Source of the DNA: Rhea pennata
Taxonomy: Eukaryota > Chordata > Aves > Rheiformes > Rheidae
Assembly: GCF_028389875.1 (NCBI RefSeq)
Contig: NC_084682.1
Coordinates: 6,148,001-6,212,000 of the forward strand
Direction of reading: 5' to 3'
DNA length: 64,000 nucleotides
Part shown: piece by piece, positions 12,061 through 42,400 of the stretch
How positions within the stretch are numbered: the stretch's first letter is position 1
Layout of the letters: each line of letters starts with the position of its first letter
Translations under genes and position numbers: made by a program
The notes under the pieces: model-generated
Told to the model about the DNA's origin: nothing
What the model saw: only the letters and a program-made list of their open reading frames with translations
Databases searched by the model: none

Positions 12061-12610
12061 CCTAGAGCCAGCCCCAGAGGGGGGGCTCACCCCACAGCAC
12101 CCCAGAAATACCCTGTGGAAGCCCCCCCTTGGCCCACAAGGCCCCATGCAGGGATAGACAACCCCCTGGAGGGTCCGCCCCACCCCACAAGGCCCTATGG
12201 CGGAAGCCCTTGCTCTCCAGCACCCTGTGGAGGCCCCCCTTGCCCCACAGCACCCCATGTGGGGGGGGTCTTGCTCCCCAGCACCCTATGGAAGGTCCCT
12301 CTTGCCATGGGGGTGTCCTCCTCAATCCTCACAACGGGAAGGCATCACCCCACAGCACATGACAGAGATTGCCCGAGACCCCATTGGGGGTCCATCCCCC
12401 CCAAAGCGCCCCATGGGAGGTCCCCATCACCCCAGGAGACTCCGTGGGGGGGCTCCCTCTCCCCCCCCCCACCCCATGAGGGGTCCCTCTCAGTCCCCAG
12501 AAGGCCTCATGGCAGGAGGGGCCTCACCCCCCTGCACCCCACGGAGGGCCCCCTTCGCCCCACTGAGCCCCAACGGGCCTCTCGCCCCCCCGAAGCACCC
12601 CATAACCCCT
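12060..12610 (+). repeat. C-rich degenerate minisatellite upstream of PRPF8
   Basis: Roughly a dozen imperfect copies of a unit of about 45 bases, built around CCCCACAGCACCC followed by a TATGG or CATGG core and a GGNCCCCC tail. Copies vary in length and the array decays at both ends. It stops just before the PRPF8 promoter elements. The minus strand carries the G runs, the reverse of the arrays inside TLCD2 and SLC43A2. Open frames across it are composition artefacts. Confidence 0.8.
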
Positions 12611-12614
12611 CCAG

Positions 12615-12972
12615 GGAAGGCCGGTGACGTAAGTGAAATGGGTCAGGCGTTGTCCAATCAAAGCCGTCACCGCGCTGTCGCCCTCTCCCTTCTTCACCAA
12701 TCGCAACGCCGGGAGGGCGGGACCGGAGGGGGAAGCTCCCTCTATCGGAAGTGTACGCCAAGCACCGCTTCCCTTCGTCGTTCCTCTCTTGTCCCGCCCC
12801 CTGCCGCGCCTCCGCGTTCTGACGGGCTGTGGCAGCTGCCCGTGAGGAGACGCGGAAGCTGATTGGACGCGCCGGCTGACCGCGCCCCGCCCACATCCGG
12901 GGCTCCGAGGCGCGGTGGCGACGGGCCTGGGCCGCCATTGTGGTGGGGAGGCGCGGGGCGTCGCGGGAGCCG
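12615..12972 (+). promoter_or_regulatory. PRPF8: PRPF8 promoter and non-coding exon 1
   Basis: The region holds a CRE-like TGACGTAA (12625-12632), CCAAT boxes at 12654-12658 and 12697-12701, an inverted CCAAT (ATTGG) at 12862-12866, and an ETS-like CGGAAGT at 12746-12752. Near 12931 the sequence GCCGCCATTG resembles the YY1 initiator motif often found at the start of housekeeping genes. A GTGAGG donor at 12973 would end a non-coding first exon, which joins the exon starting at 13108. There is no TATA box, as expected for a housekeeping CpG-island promoter. The exact transcription start is inferred to lie between about 12900 and 12945. Confidence 0.7.
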
Positions 12973-13117
12973 GTGAGGGCGGGCGGGGACGTCGGGGCGG
13001 GTGTGGGGAGGGGAGAGGAGAGCGGACAGCGGTCGTGGCGGCGGCGGCGGGGCGGCAGGGTTAACGGCTGCCCTGTCCCCGTCCTGAGGCCGGTTCCGTT
13101 CCCGCAGGTGCGTCGCC

Positions 13118-33143
<20,026 letters not shown>

Positions 33144-33243
33144 CCCTGCGCCCCCCTCACCCCCGACTACTGTTGATATTCAACAGCGTGGCCCCGCGTA
33201 GCTGCCCGCGCGTCTCCTCTCGCTTTGCTGTACCTCGTGGCTC

Positions 33244-33249
33244 AATAAA
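33244..33249 (+). terminator. PRPF8: PRPF8 poly(A) signal
   Basis: A canonical AATAAA lies 101 bases after the PRPF8 stop codon, giving a 3' UTR of about 120 bases. A GT-containing stretch (ACGTTTTGTAC) follows, as a downstream element would. Cleavage would fall near 33265, only about 100 bases before the RILP start codon. Confidence 0.85.
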
Positions 33250-33264
33250 CACGTTTTGTACAAC

Positions 33265-33364
33265 CGCCGCGGGGCGAAGGCGCCGCCGGGGGAGGGAAGC
33301 GGGGAGGAGCCGGCGGGCGGGGCGGCGGGAGGCGGCGGCGGCGGGGGCGGAGCGGCGGCGGCCC
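33265..33364 (+). promoter_or_regulatory. RILP: RILP promoter and 5' UTR in the PRPF8/RILP gap
   Basis: About 100 bases of almost pure G and C (GGCGG and GGGGCGG motifs, GC-box type) separate the inferred PRPF8 cleavage site from the RILP ATG. The CpG island begins inside the last PRPF8 exon, so RILP promoter elements probably overlap the PRPF8 3' end. No TATA or CCAAT box is visible. Confidence 0.55.
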
Positions 33365-36300
33365 ATGGCGGAGCGGGCGCGGGGCGCGGAGGCGGCGCGG
33401 GGCGCGGAGCCGCTGTGGCGGACGCCGCCGGGCCGCCTGGCCCCGCCGCACGTGTACCGCATGGCCGGCGCGCTGGGCTCCGAGCTGCGCCGCCTCTCGG
33501 GCCGCTTCGGGCCCGACGCTGTGGCCGGGCTGGTGCCGCCCGTCGTGCGGCTCCTGGAGCTGCTGGAGGCGCTGGTGGCCCCGGCGGGCGCCGAGGCCGA
33601 GACGCCGCCGTCCGGGCGGCAGGACGCGGAGGTGAGCGGGGACCCGCGGCGGAGACGGGGGCGGCCCGGGCTCGGCCTCTCGCAGGCTGCGGGGTCCCCG
33701 GCGGAGAGGCGCGGACCTGTCCTTGTCCCCTCGGGGGAGGCGCTGACCCGTCCTTGTCCCCTCGGGGGTCCCCTTGGAGGCATTGGCCTGGCCTCGTCCC
33801 CTTTGGGGTCCCCTCGGGGATGGTGCTGCTCTGTCCTTACCCCCTTTGGGGGAGGCGCTGGCCTGTCCTTGTCCCTTTAGGGTCCCTTGGGGGGAGGCAC
33901 AGACCTGTCTGCCCCCTCGGGGGTGGCAGGTGACTCCGTTGTCCCTTCCCCCTCAACCCAGGGATCCCCTCAAAAGTGGCACTGACCCCCCTCACCACCG
34001 CTTGTCCCACCAGGGATCCCCTCAAGGGCAGTGCCGACCCGGCTGTCCCTGCGCCCGTGGGGCTTACCCCGGGGCTGGCGCTGACCCTGCCGCCCTCGAC
34101 CCCCAGGAGCTGGAGCAGAGGCTGCGGGTGGCCGAGCACCGGGAGTGGGTCCAGGCCGAGCGCCTGGCCCACCTGGAGGAGCAGAACCGGCAGCTCCTGG
34201 GGCAGCTCGCGGAGAGCCAGTCGCACGGAGGTGAGCGTCCGGGGGGCTCGGGGTTCGAGGTGGGCGTGCGGGGCTGAGCGTTGGCTCCGGGGCAGTGCCC
34301 AGCCCTGGAGACCCAAGGTTGCCCCATCCTGCTAGGGAGCGGGAGCATGATCTTCCGCAAGCAACAGGGCCCCCGAGCCACCTGGGGTTCGTGCAAAGGG
34401 CTTGGGGCAGGACATCCCTCGCGCTGGCGGAAGAGAGGGGTGCTGCGGGGAAGATGGAGAGAGCTGCGGAGGTGGGATCCCACCTGCGCCCAGCCCCAGG
34501 GGTGCGGAGGCGCGGGGGCGTGCAGCCGGCGGGCGGACGCGGGGTGCCGGCTGCCGTTGCAAGGGCGAGGATGCAACGGGCGCAGCCTGAAACTCTCAGC
34601 TCCCCTCGTTCCTCTGCTCGTGCTCTGCTTTTGCTGGACTGCAGTCCAGAAAAGCTCAGCAGTTCCAGCAGCAACAACAAACAGGAAGCGGGGGGTTGGC
34701 CTGGCCGAAACCAGGACCCAAGGACGTGCAGAAATTGGAGTCCTAGGGTGGCTGCTACTAAAGAAGCTCCCGGGGGGGGGAAGGGGGGAGGGACACACTC
34801 CCCGTGCAGGCTGGAAGGTGCTGCCAGCTCCCTGCACGAAGGTGCCTTGCTGCAAGCTGCTCTAGCTGCCGCTCTTGGCTATAACCAAGCGCTCCTCGCG
34901 CCTTGCTCTGCGATGCTGCTGCCGACTGTCCCGGGCAGCACGCGCAGCTTCCGCCGGAGCTGCCCTCCCCGGCGCCGCCGTGCTGCGGCGTCGGGGGGGG
35001 CCCTGGCGTCCTCGGGGGCTGCCGCCCGCGCCTGTTCCCCTCGTGTTCGGGCTTAGATAGCGCAGCGCGGAAGGAGCGAGAAGTGATGCTGCGGCTGAAG
35101 GAGGTGGTGGACCGGCAGAGGGACGAGATTCGCGCCCAGGCCCACGAGATCGTCTGCAAGAGCCGAGACACGGAGGCGGTGAGCGCGCGGGACGTCTGCT
35201 CAGGGGTGTGCTGCGTGAAGGCCTGGGCACCTGCTTTCGTGTCACCTCTCTCTGGTGCCGTGGTCACAGCTTGCAGGCCCTGCCTGGGCAGGCACTTGAG
35301 CCTCTCTGCCGTTCCCGTGGCAGTGGCCGCACTGAGGTCCCTGGGAGGGGGCCAAGTCTGGAGAGATGCTGCTGTGCCTTACTCTTGGCTGTCGTGGGCT
35401 TTCCAGCTGCAGGAGCAACTGAATCGCTTCATGTCCATGAACGAGGACCTGCGACACAAGGTAGCCGTGGTGCAGGCTCAGCTCAAGAGCGCGCTGGAGA
35501 AGAAGTCAGACCTGGAGGCCGTCGTGCTGCAAACCCAGAGGGAAATGAGCAGGAGGACCAGGACTGCTTCTGAAGCCCAGCTGCCAAAGTCCAGCCTGGT
35601 GAGTAAGGCTGATCCCGTGGCCCACCTGCCACAGGGCATTGCTGACGCAGGAAAAACCTGCCTGCGGCCGTGTTGGGCTCCCGTATTTTCCAGATCAGTC
35701 TGAGTGTTGTAGACTGCTGGCAGGGATACAGGAGTTTGGCTGTTTTATTGTTGAAGACGGAAAAGCAGCGAGTGTGTCTATGCCAGTAGTGCCTAACCCA
35801 TAAGAACAGGCAGGGTTGGAGGCAGGAGATAGCAAGGTGAGGTGATGGGATCTCTATTTGCCGTTAGCTTCTCTGGACCTACTTGCTTTCTTTCCCTTCC
35901 GATCCCACCAGGAAGGAGTGCCGTTGCCTGCAGGGGAGGACCCGCTGCACCAAGGCCCGGGCAGGAGCCCTGCTCACTGCTGCTTCTCAAAGGAAGAGCT
36001 GCAGCAAATCCTGCAAGAACGGAACGAGCTCAAGACCAACCTGTTCCTGGTGCAGGAGGAGCTGGCTTATTACCAGCGGTGAGCCCTTCCGCGGCAGCGG
36101 GGCAAAGCGAGCCCAGGTCCTCCTCGTCCTTGTGGCAGCCTGTGGCTCTTCAAAGGCTGCTCCTGCTGCAACTGCTGCGTGCTCCTGGGAGGTTTCCTCT
36201 GCCAGGCCCTCAGTTAACCAGCAGGTTTCTTTTTGCCAGGGAGCTGCTGAACGAAGAGAGAATTCCCAGCTTCTTCTTGGATGCAATGAAATCGACTATC

Positions 36301-38436
36301 AAAAAACAGAGGAGAAAAATCAGAGCCAAAATGCTGGGAACAGCGGAGGAGCCAGCAAGCAGGTGAGTCCAGCTGGCCACGGAGGCAGCGCACGGGGAGA
36401 CTCTGTGCAGGGCAGATGCTGGCTCCGGCACTTCCGCGTGGTGTGACACCTTGGAAGGGAACTCCCTCAGGCCAAGAGCTGCTTCGTCCTGTCCTCATTC
36501 CAGAGATCAAAGATTTATTTTCTGCGCTTGATGTCTTGCTTTGGCTGAGTCCTGGGAGCGCTGCAGGGCTTGTGCTCTCCTCTGCTGGCATTCACGTGTC
36601 CCCATCAGCAGTCATGTGGCTGCTCCCTGGCCAAATGCCACTTGGCTCTATGTGAAGCATGGCAAAGGGAGGGTGAGGTGGAGGTACTGGGACCACCGCC
36701 CAAGGCAGGCTGGTCCCTGCACAGTTCGGTTGGAGGCTGTCCCAGCAGAGAGCCGTTGAAGATGGCAGTACAGATGTTCCCTGGAGGCTCTGCAAGACAT
36801 TTGTGGGCAACGTTGGCTCCAACAGACATCTCACAGTTGGGAGGGGAAGACCATGCTGAGCACCAGCCCAGACGCTGCTTACCTGCTTGAGGCTGCGGGG
36901 GCTGAGCTTGCGCGAAAGCTGTTGTCTGGCACTGGGGGGACATGCGTGGAGCTGTATCTCACTGGCTTTTAGGGTCCTTAATAAAGGTCTGAAGGGGGCT
37001 GAGCTCTTCTATGCTACGGAAACCTGCTCTCTTGCACTGGGGTAGCTCTGGCCAGAAACGGTGGGGAGAAGCGATGGGGGTTGTGGGCGTTGCGTCAGCC
37101 GGAGCGCCCCGGGCGAGGGGAGGTCTCGGTGTGCCTGGAGCGTACGCGCCGCTCCGGTGCCGGAGGCGAGCGCTGCTGTGCCGCCGGCTCCCAGCGCGGC
37201 CGGTTTCCAGCTCCGGCAGCCCAGCTCGGCCCTGGCAGGGACCTGGCAGGGGTCTCGCTGCGCCGGGGGTCCCCGCCGGCTCCTGCCTGCGCGCGCCGGC
37301 CGCCTCGTAGAGCTGCATCTCGCAGGCTTGTGCAGCGCGGGGGAGACCCCCGGGCGCGGTGGCGGCCGGGCCGCTCTCGAGCCTGGGCGCAGCGCGTGCG
37401 GCTTGGGAGGGCGGGCTGGGACCTGGGCAGAGCTGGGAGTATCCTCTCCGGGCTCCTGGGAGCCCGACGGAGCAATTACGGCGGCTGTGGGGCTGGAGCT
37501 GCCCGGGTCCCCTGGGGAAGCGTTTTGGCCTCATTAGGGTTAGACGCCTGACGACGTTAAAGCAGTTTTGGTTTCTGCTGCTGCGGCGACCTGGGACGAG
37601 CCGTCCGCTGACCGGGCGGCGCGGGTCTGAAGCCGGTACCCAAGAAGGGCCTTGCGGGTTGAGGTCGCTGGTGCTTGGTGTAAACCGGGGCTGCATCTGG
37701 GCCCGGAGCTTCGTTCGCTACCGCTGACGTGGAGCTTGGAGGAAAAAAAAACGCGGCTGAGCCGCCCCGAGGAGGGGGCTGCCGGTCCTTGGCTGGACAC
37801 CAGCAGCCTCCGGGTGTGCAGGGGGGAGAGAGGAGCTGGGGAGGAAAGAAAAAGAGGCGAGGGCGGACGAGCAGGGAGAAGCTTCCCCGCGGGAAGCCAA
37901 GGGCAGGGAGGGATGGAGGGATGGAGGGATCCCCGCGCGTCCCGGGCTCCGTCGGCCACCGCGGACGTGCCACGGCCCCGGGGCAGGAAGGGGAGCCAGA
38001 GCGGTGGCGGTCCAGGCGCACGGGAGGGAGCCCCGGAGGGATTTTGGGGTTTATTTTTTTTGTGCTGCAGCGAAGAAGACGAGGGCTCCTGGCTGCCGGC
38101 TCCCGGCGCCGACTGCGTGGATGCTCAGCCGCCCGAGTCCAAAATCAGGAGCTTGTAAGTTCGCCGGGGCGCCGGCGGAGCGGCGAGCGGCTGCGCCGGC
38201 TCCGGCGGGAGGCTGGGATCCGGCCGCTGCCCCGGGAAGGCTCTTCACCCCCACGCCCCTTATCTGCTTCTCCCTGCAGCTTCGGGCTGTGGTATCAGGG
38301 CAGCAGCAAAGACCCCCCCGCGCCCAGCTGCTCCGGAGCCTGGGAAATCATCGACTCGCCGGAAGCGCACCCGGAGCGGGAGGGCGAGAGCGAGCCGGCG
38401 GCCGGCTCCCCGGACAGAGCGACGCCGCTTCCCTGA
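33365..38436 (+). CDS. RILP: Rab-interacting lysosomal protein
   Basis: Eight coding exons (33365-33631, 34107-34230, 35057-35178, 35407-35598, 35912-36078, 36240-36362, 38071-38154, 38280-38436) give 411 residues, against 401 in human. RILP binds GTP-loaded Rab7 on late endosomes and lysosomes and recruits dynein-dynactin and the HOPS tether. An N-terminal RH1 region is seen at about residues 28-71 (AGALGSELRRL, RFGPDAVAGLVPPVV, LELLE). A coiled coil rich in Leu, Gln and Glu follows (about 90-235, containing LKEVVDRQRDE). The Rab-binding RH2 region lies at about 260-330 (FSKEELQQILQERNELK, EELAYYQRELL, KQRRKIRAKMLG). The tail contains the conserved PESKI..FFGLWY motif. Exon 3 has a second in-frame acceptor 9 bases downstream. 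The start fits the human exon 1 arrangement. Confidence 0.93.
33690..33945 (+). repeat. GC-rich minisatellite in RILP intron 1
   Basis: About six imperfect copies of a unit of roughly 32 to 48 bases, with the core CCTGTCCTTGTCCCCTC followed by a run of G and GGCGCTG or GGCACTG. Each copy holds a C-run next to a G-run (CCCCTCGGGG), so single copies could fold into short hairpins. Decayed copies may continue to about 34090. Confidence 0.75.
36363..38070 (+). promoter_or_regulatory. CpG-dense region inside RILP intron 6
   Basis: This intron is by far the largest of RILP (1.7 kb). From about 37080 to 38050 it is as CpG-dense as the annotated promoters and includes GGCGGGG-type GC boxes. It ends with an ordinary acceptor at 38070. 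Frames stay open for 120-280 codons in several registers and on both strands, which reflects base composition. I see no recognisable protein. It may be an internal or alternative promoter, or simply part of the GC-rich RILP-SCARF1 domain. Confidence 0.4.
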
Positions 38437-38979
38437 CCCGGCACCGGAGCGGGAGCTCGGCTCCGGCCTCGCCGCCGCGGCGCTCCCCTGCCCCGGCTCC
38501 TCCCGCGTCCCGGCGGAGGCCGCGGCGGGGAGGCTCGGCACGGCGCAGCATGTCCGTCCGTCCGTCCGTCCGTGCGTCTCGCCGCTCGGCCGCCTCTCCG
38601 TCGCGCCCGTTCCCGCTGGCGTCGGGACGAGCTTTAGCCTGCGGCCGGGCCCCGAAGCCCCGCGCCGGCGCCCCGCGGGGCTCTTCCCCTCCGCCGGGTC
38701 GCTGCCGGCGCCGCGGTTATCCCGCCTCCTCCCTTTCCGGGGGTCCCGTCCAGCGGGCCGGCCGGGCGCGCGGCGGGGGGAAGCGCGGTTCCCGCTCCGC
38801 CGCGCGCCGCCCCGTCTTGCACTTTTCGGACTGCGGGTGAATCGCTTTTGTACCGGGACTTTTTTCCTTCTACTGCTGGAAATTGGAAGACTTTAATGTC
38901 GACCCCTCCACACCCCGATCCTCATCTCCCTGGGGTCCTCACGGGTCGGGTATTTCCTAGCTCTAGAACCGGAGCCAGA

Positions 38980-38985
38980 AATAAA
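38980..38985 (+). terminator. RILP: Candidate RILP poly(A) signal
   Basis: The first canonical AATAAA after the RILP stop codon, about 545 bases downstream, followed by a GTGTG stretch that could act as the downstream element. It lies about 500 bases before the SCARF1 start codon. Confidence 0.6.
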
Positions 38986-38999
38986 TCACTCTTGCGTGT

Positions 39000-39486
39000 G
39001 CCGCCAAGCGTCCGCTGCGGCCTCGCTCCGGCCTCGCTCGTCGGAGGCCGGCGGAGGGTCGAGGCCGCTCCGCGGTGCCGGGGCTCGCCGGGCGGCAGCG
39101 CCGTCCCCGGGCGCGCGGGAGTTAAAGGCTCGGCCGCCCCGGTGGGAGCGGCGCGCTTCCCACCCAAAGACCCTTTCCCGGCCGAGCCGGGCTCTCGGGT
39201 AGGAAAAAGGTGTTTCCTGTGCATCTGCTGACACGCAGCTCCTGGGGAGGCGGCGAGGCGGGACGGCGGCCAGCGGAGGCGGCGGGGCCCCGGCGTCCGG
39301 CCGCTTCGACGGCCCCGCGGCGTTCCCCGCTCCTTCCCTCGGCGCGCCCGGGCGCCTCCTCCCGCGTTTCCTCAGGAAGAAGCCGGAGGAGGGAGGAAGA
39401 GGCCGAGCTCGCGGGAGGGAAGCGGCGGCGGCGGCGGCGGGGACGGAGGCAGGCGGCCGGCCGGCCGCGGGGGGCTCCCGGCCGGG
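39000..39486 (+). promoter_or_regulatory. SCARF1: SCARF1 CpG-island promoter and 5' UTR
   Basis: Extremely CpG-rich sequence continuous with the RILP 3' region. GGCGGCGG repeats fill the stretch just before the start codon (39421-39442). AGGAAG/GGGAGG motifs of the ETS type occur near 39373-39420, which would suit an endothelial gene, but such short motifs are weak evidence. No TATA or CCAAT box stands out. The transcription start is not determined. Confidence 0.45.
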
Positions 39487-42400
39487 ATGGCGCCCGCCCG
39501 GCGCATCCTCTGCCTCCAGCTCTGGCTGTGGCTGCAGGGCTCGGCCCAGGAGCTGGACCCGGACGGCAGGAACGTGTGCCGCGCGGGCAGGTAGGCGCCG
39601 GGGGCCAGCCGCCGTGTGCGCGGGGGGACGCGGGCGGGAGCTCGGCGCCCGCGCGAGCAGCGCGGCCCGGCCCGCTCCCCGGGGCACGGCGGGAGGGGGG
39701 GATATTCGGTTAACCCCCAGGCACCGCGGGGCGGCGGGACGCACCGTCCCGTTGGCAAAACCGTCGTTTCTCCTGGCCGAGTCGGGCGCTCGGACCCTTC
39801 GCCCCGCCGCTGCGTCGCCTCTCCCGGGCGGCCGGCGCCGCGCTCCCTTCTCCGTCCCGGGGCCGCCGGCGGAGCGTCGAGCACCTCCCGCGCGCGGCGG
39901 CGCGGCACCGGCGGCGTCCGGCCCCGGCCTGCAGCGTCTTAAGCTTCCTCCGATTTTGCCGGCTTCCTTCCGGAGCGATGCCCACGGGGCCCGCGGCTTC
40001 CCGGCGCCCGGCTCCCGCTTGGCCCCCGTTGGAGGCGGTAACGGGAAGGCGCCGCGGGCCCCTCGCCCGAGCTGACGGCCCCGGTCTCTCCGCAGCCTCC
40101 CCGCGGGCCTGGCGTGCTGCCCCGGCTGGAAGCAGCAAGGACGGGAGTGCACGGCGGGTAAGTGCCGGCGGCGGCGGTGGCCGCGTCCCCGCGCTCGGCC
40201 GCGGCGCCTGCTCGGGGCGTCCCCGGCGCGGCAGGCGCTGCCCGGGGCCGGGCACCCACGGTCCTGCCCTGCCGCCGGCAGCTCTGTGCGAAGGCGAGGA
40301 GGCCTGCGGGGCGGACGAGGTGTGCGTGAGACCCGGCGTTTGCCTCTGCAAGCCCGGCTTCTTCGGAGCAGACTGCAGCTCCCGTGAGTACTCCCGAGGC
40401 GGGCGGCACGGACGGACAGACGGACGGGGGCTCGGCCCAGCCGCACCGTGACCCGCCGCCTCCTTCCCTCCGCAGGCTGCCCCGAGCAGTACTGGGGCCC
40501 CGACTGCAAGCGGCGCTGCCCCTGCCACCCGACCGGCACCTGCGAGGCGGCCAGCGGGCGCTGCACCTGCCTGCCCGGGCACTGGGGCGCCCGCTGCCAG
40601 TTCCCCTGCCCCTGCGGGCCCCGCGGCCGCTGCGACCCGCTCACCGGCGCCTGCCGCTGCGAGCCGGGCTGGTGGGGCCCGACCTGCGCCAAGCAGTGCC
40701 AGTGCAACCCGGCCAGCTCCCAGTGCGACCCGCTGAGCGGCCACTGCCGCTGCCTGCCCGGCTGGTGGGGCAGGAGGTGCAGCTTTAAATGCTCCTGCAA
40801 CCTCTCGCCCTGCGCCCAGGAGACGGGCAAGTGCGAGTGCAGGGCCGGGTTTTGGGGGCCGGCGTGCCAGCGGCGCTGCGACTGCCTGCACGGCGTCTGC
40901 AACCCGCTCAGCGGCCACTGCAGCTGCAGCCCCGGCTACCGCGGCAGGAGCTGCCGCGACCCGTGCCCGCCGGGGACGTACGGGCCGCAGTGCGTGCACA
41001 GGTGAGCCGGCTGCGACGGGGCGGGCGGGAGGGCGTCCGGCATCCGACGGGCCCGCCGGCGGCCAGAGCTCGTCCCGAGACGGAGGGCGCCGTGGCGCTG
41101 CCTGCTTTGTCCCTCTTCGTCCCCATGGAGGGCTGGAGCGTCGCTCGGATTCGGCACCAGCGTTGCCCCGAAAGCAACGTCCTGCTAAACCTAGCAGAAA
41201 GCTCGGGCGCGATCCAGACACCTGGACCCCGAGGCGCCGGCTCTCGTCCTCGGCACGGCGCGCCGGGGCTCTGCAGCGGCTGCGTTCGTCCCTGCTCCGC
41301 TCCGGCCCTTTGCCGTCGGAGAGCACCAAGCACTGCAGCGTGCTCCGTCGCGGTCCGGACCCCCGGGGACCCCGAGCGCGGGTGCGGGGGGAGCCGCCCC
41401 GGGGTGGGAGTTGGGGAGTGGGGGGTTTCGGGGGCGCCCTGACCACCCCTCTGCCCTGCAGCTGCGGGAGCTGCGAGGGCGGCCAGCCCTGCGCGCCGGC
41501 GGACGGGGCCTGCGCGGGCTGCCGGCCCGGCTGGAACGGCACCCTGTGCAAGGAGCGCTGCGCCGGCGGCTTCCACGGCGCGGGCTGCCGCCGGCGCTGC
41601 CCCCGCTGCCGCGCCGCGGAGGCCTGCGACTCGGAGAGCGGCGCCTGCGCCAGCTGCGAGCCCGGCTGGACGGGACCCAGGTAGCGGCTCGGGGCGCGCG
41701 GGCGGCGGTGGCGGGAGGGGGGGGGGCTGCACCCCAGGTGCCGTCCAGCCTCACCCCCTCCCTTTTCCTTCTTGCTCCCTTGCAGCTGCAACAGCTCCTG
41801 CCCCGCGGGCACCTTCGGGGACGGGTGCCGGCAGCCCTGTCCGGACTGCGTGTCGGGGAGCTGCGACCCGGTGTCGGGAGCGTGCGTCTGCTGGGCTGGC
41901 TACTGGGGCGGCAGGTAACGCCGGGCGCGAGCGGCCCCGGGCTCCGGCTGCTCCGGGGCGCACCCCCCTCCCGCTCGCTCCTTCCTGCCCTCTCTCTTGC
42001 AGCTGCAACCAGACCTGCCCTGAGGGCTATTTCGGCGTGAACTGCTCCTCCGCCTGCCGCTGCTCCCGCGGGACCTGCCACCCTGCGCAGGGCCACTGCG
42101 TTTGGAGTAAGAGCATCCCCAGCGCCCGCGGCGCGGCAGTGCCGGGGTCCGCGGGGTCCCCGGCGCGCCCCGACGCCTGCCCGGTCTCCCCGCAGGCTCT
42201 AAGGACCACGGCGCCCTGGCAGCCGCCGTCCTCGTCCCGCTGCTGCTGCTGCTGCTCTGCGGCGCCTGCTGCTGCTGCTGCTGCTGCGGCGCCGGCCAGG
42301 CGGATCCCCGGGACAGGTATCAGTGCCGGAGGGCCCGGCGAGGCGCGCGCGGCTCCAGGCTGGCCCGTCCCTGCTCCTTTTCCCGGGAGCAGGAAGGGAG

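Noticed and set aside
34903-35178. A longer RILP exon 3 starting near 34903
   Set aside because: The open frame extends upstream, but good acceptors at 35056 and 35065 match the phase of exon 2, and the upstream peptide has no resemblance to RILP.
38986-41812. Very long minus-strand open frames (638 and 700 codons) opposite SCARF1
   Set aside because: They overlap true SCARF1 exons and introns, contain low-complexity Arg/Ala/Pro/Gly sequence, and arise because stop codons are rare in such GC-rich DNA.
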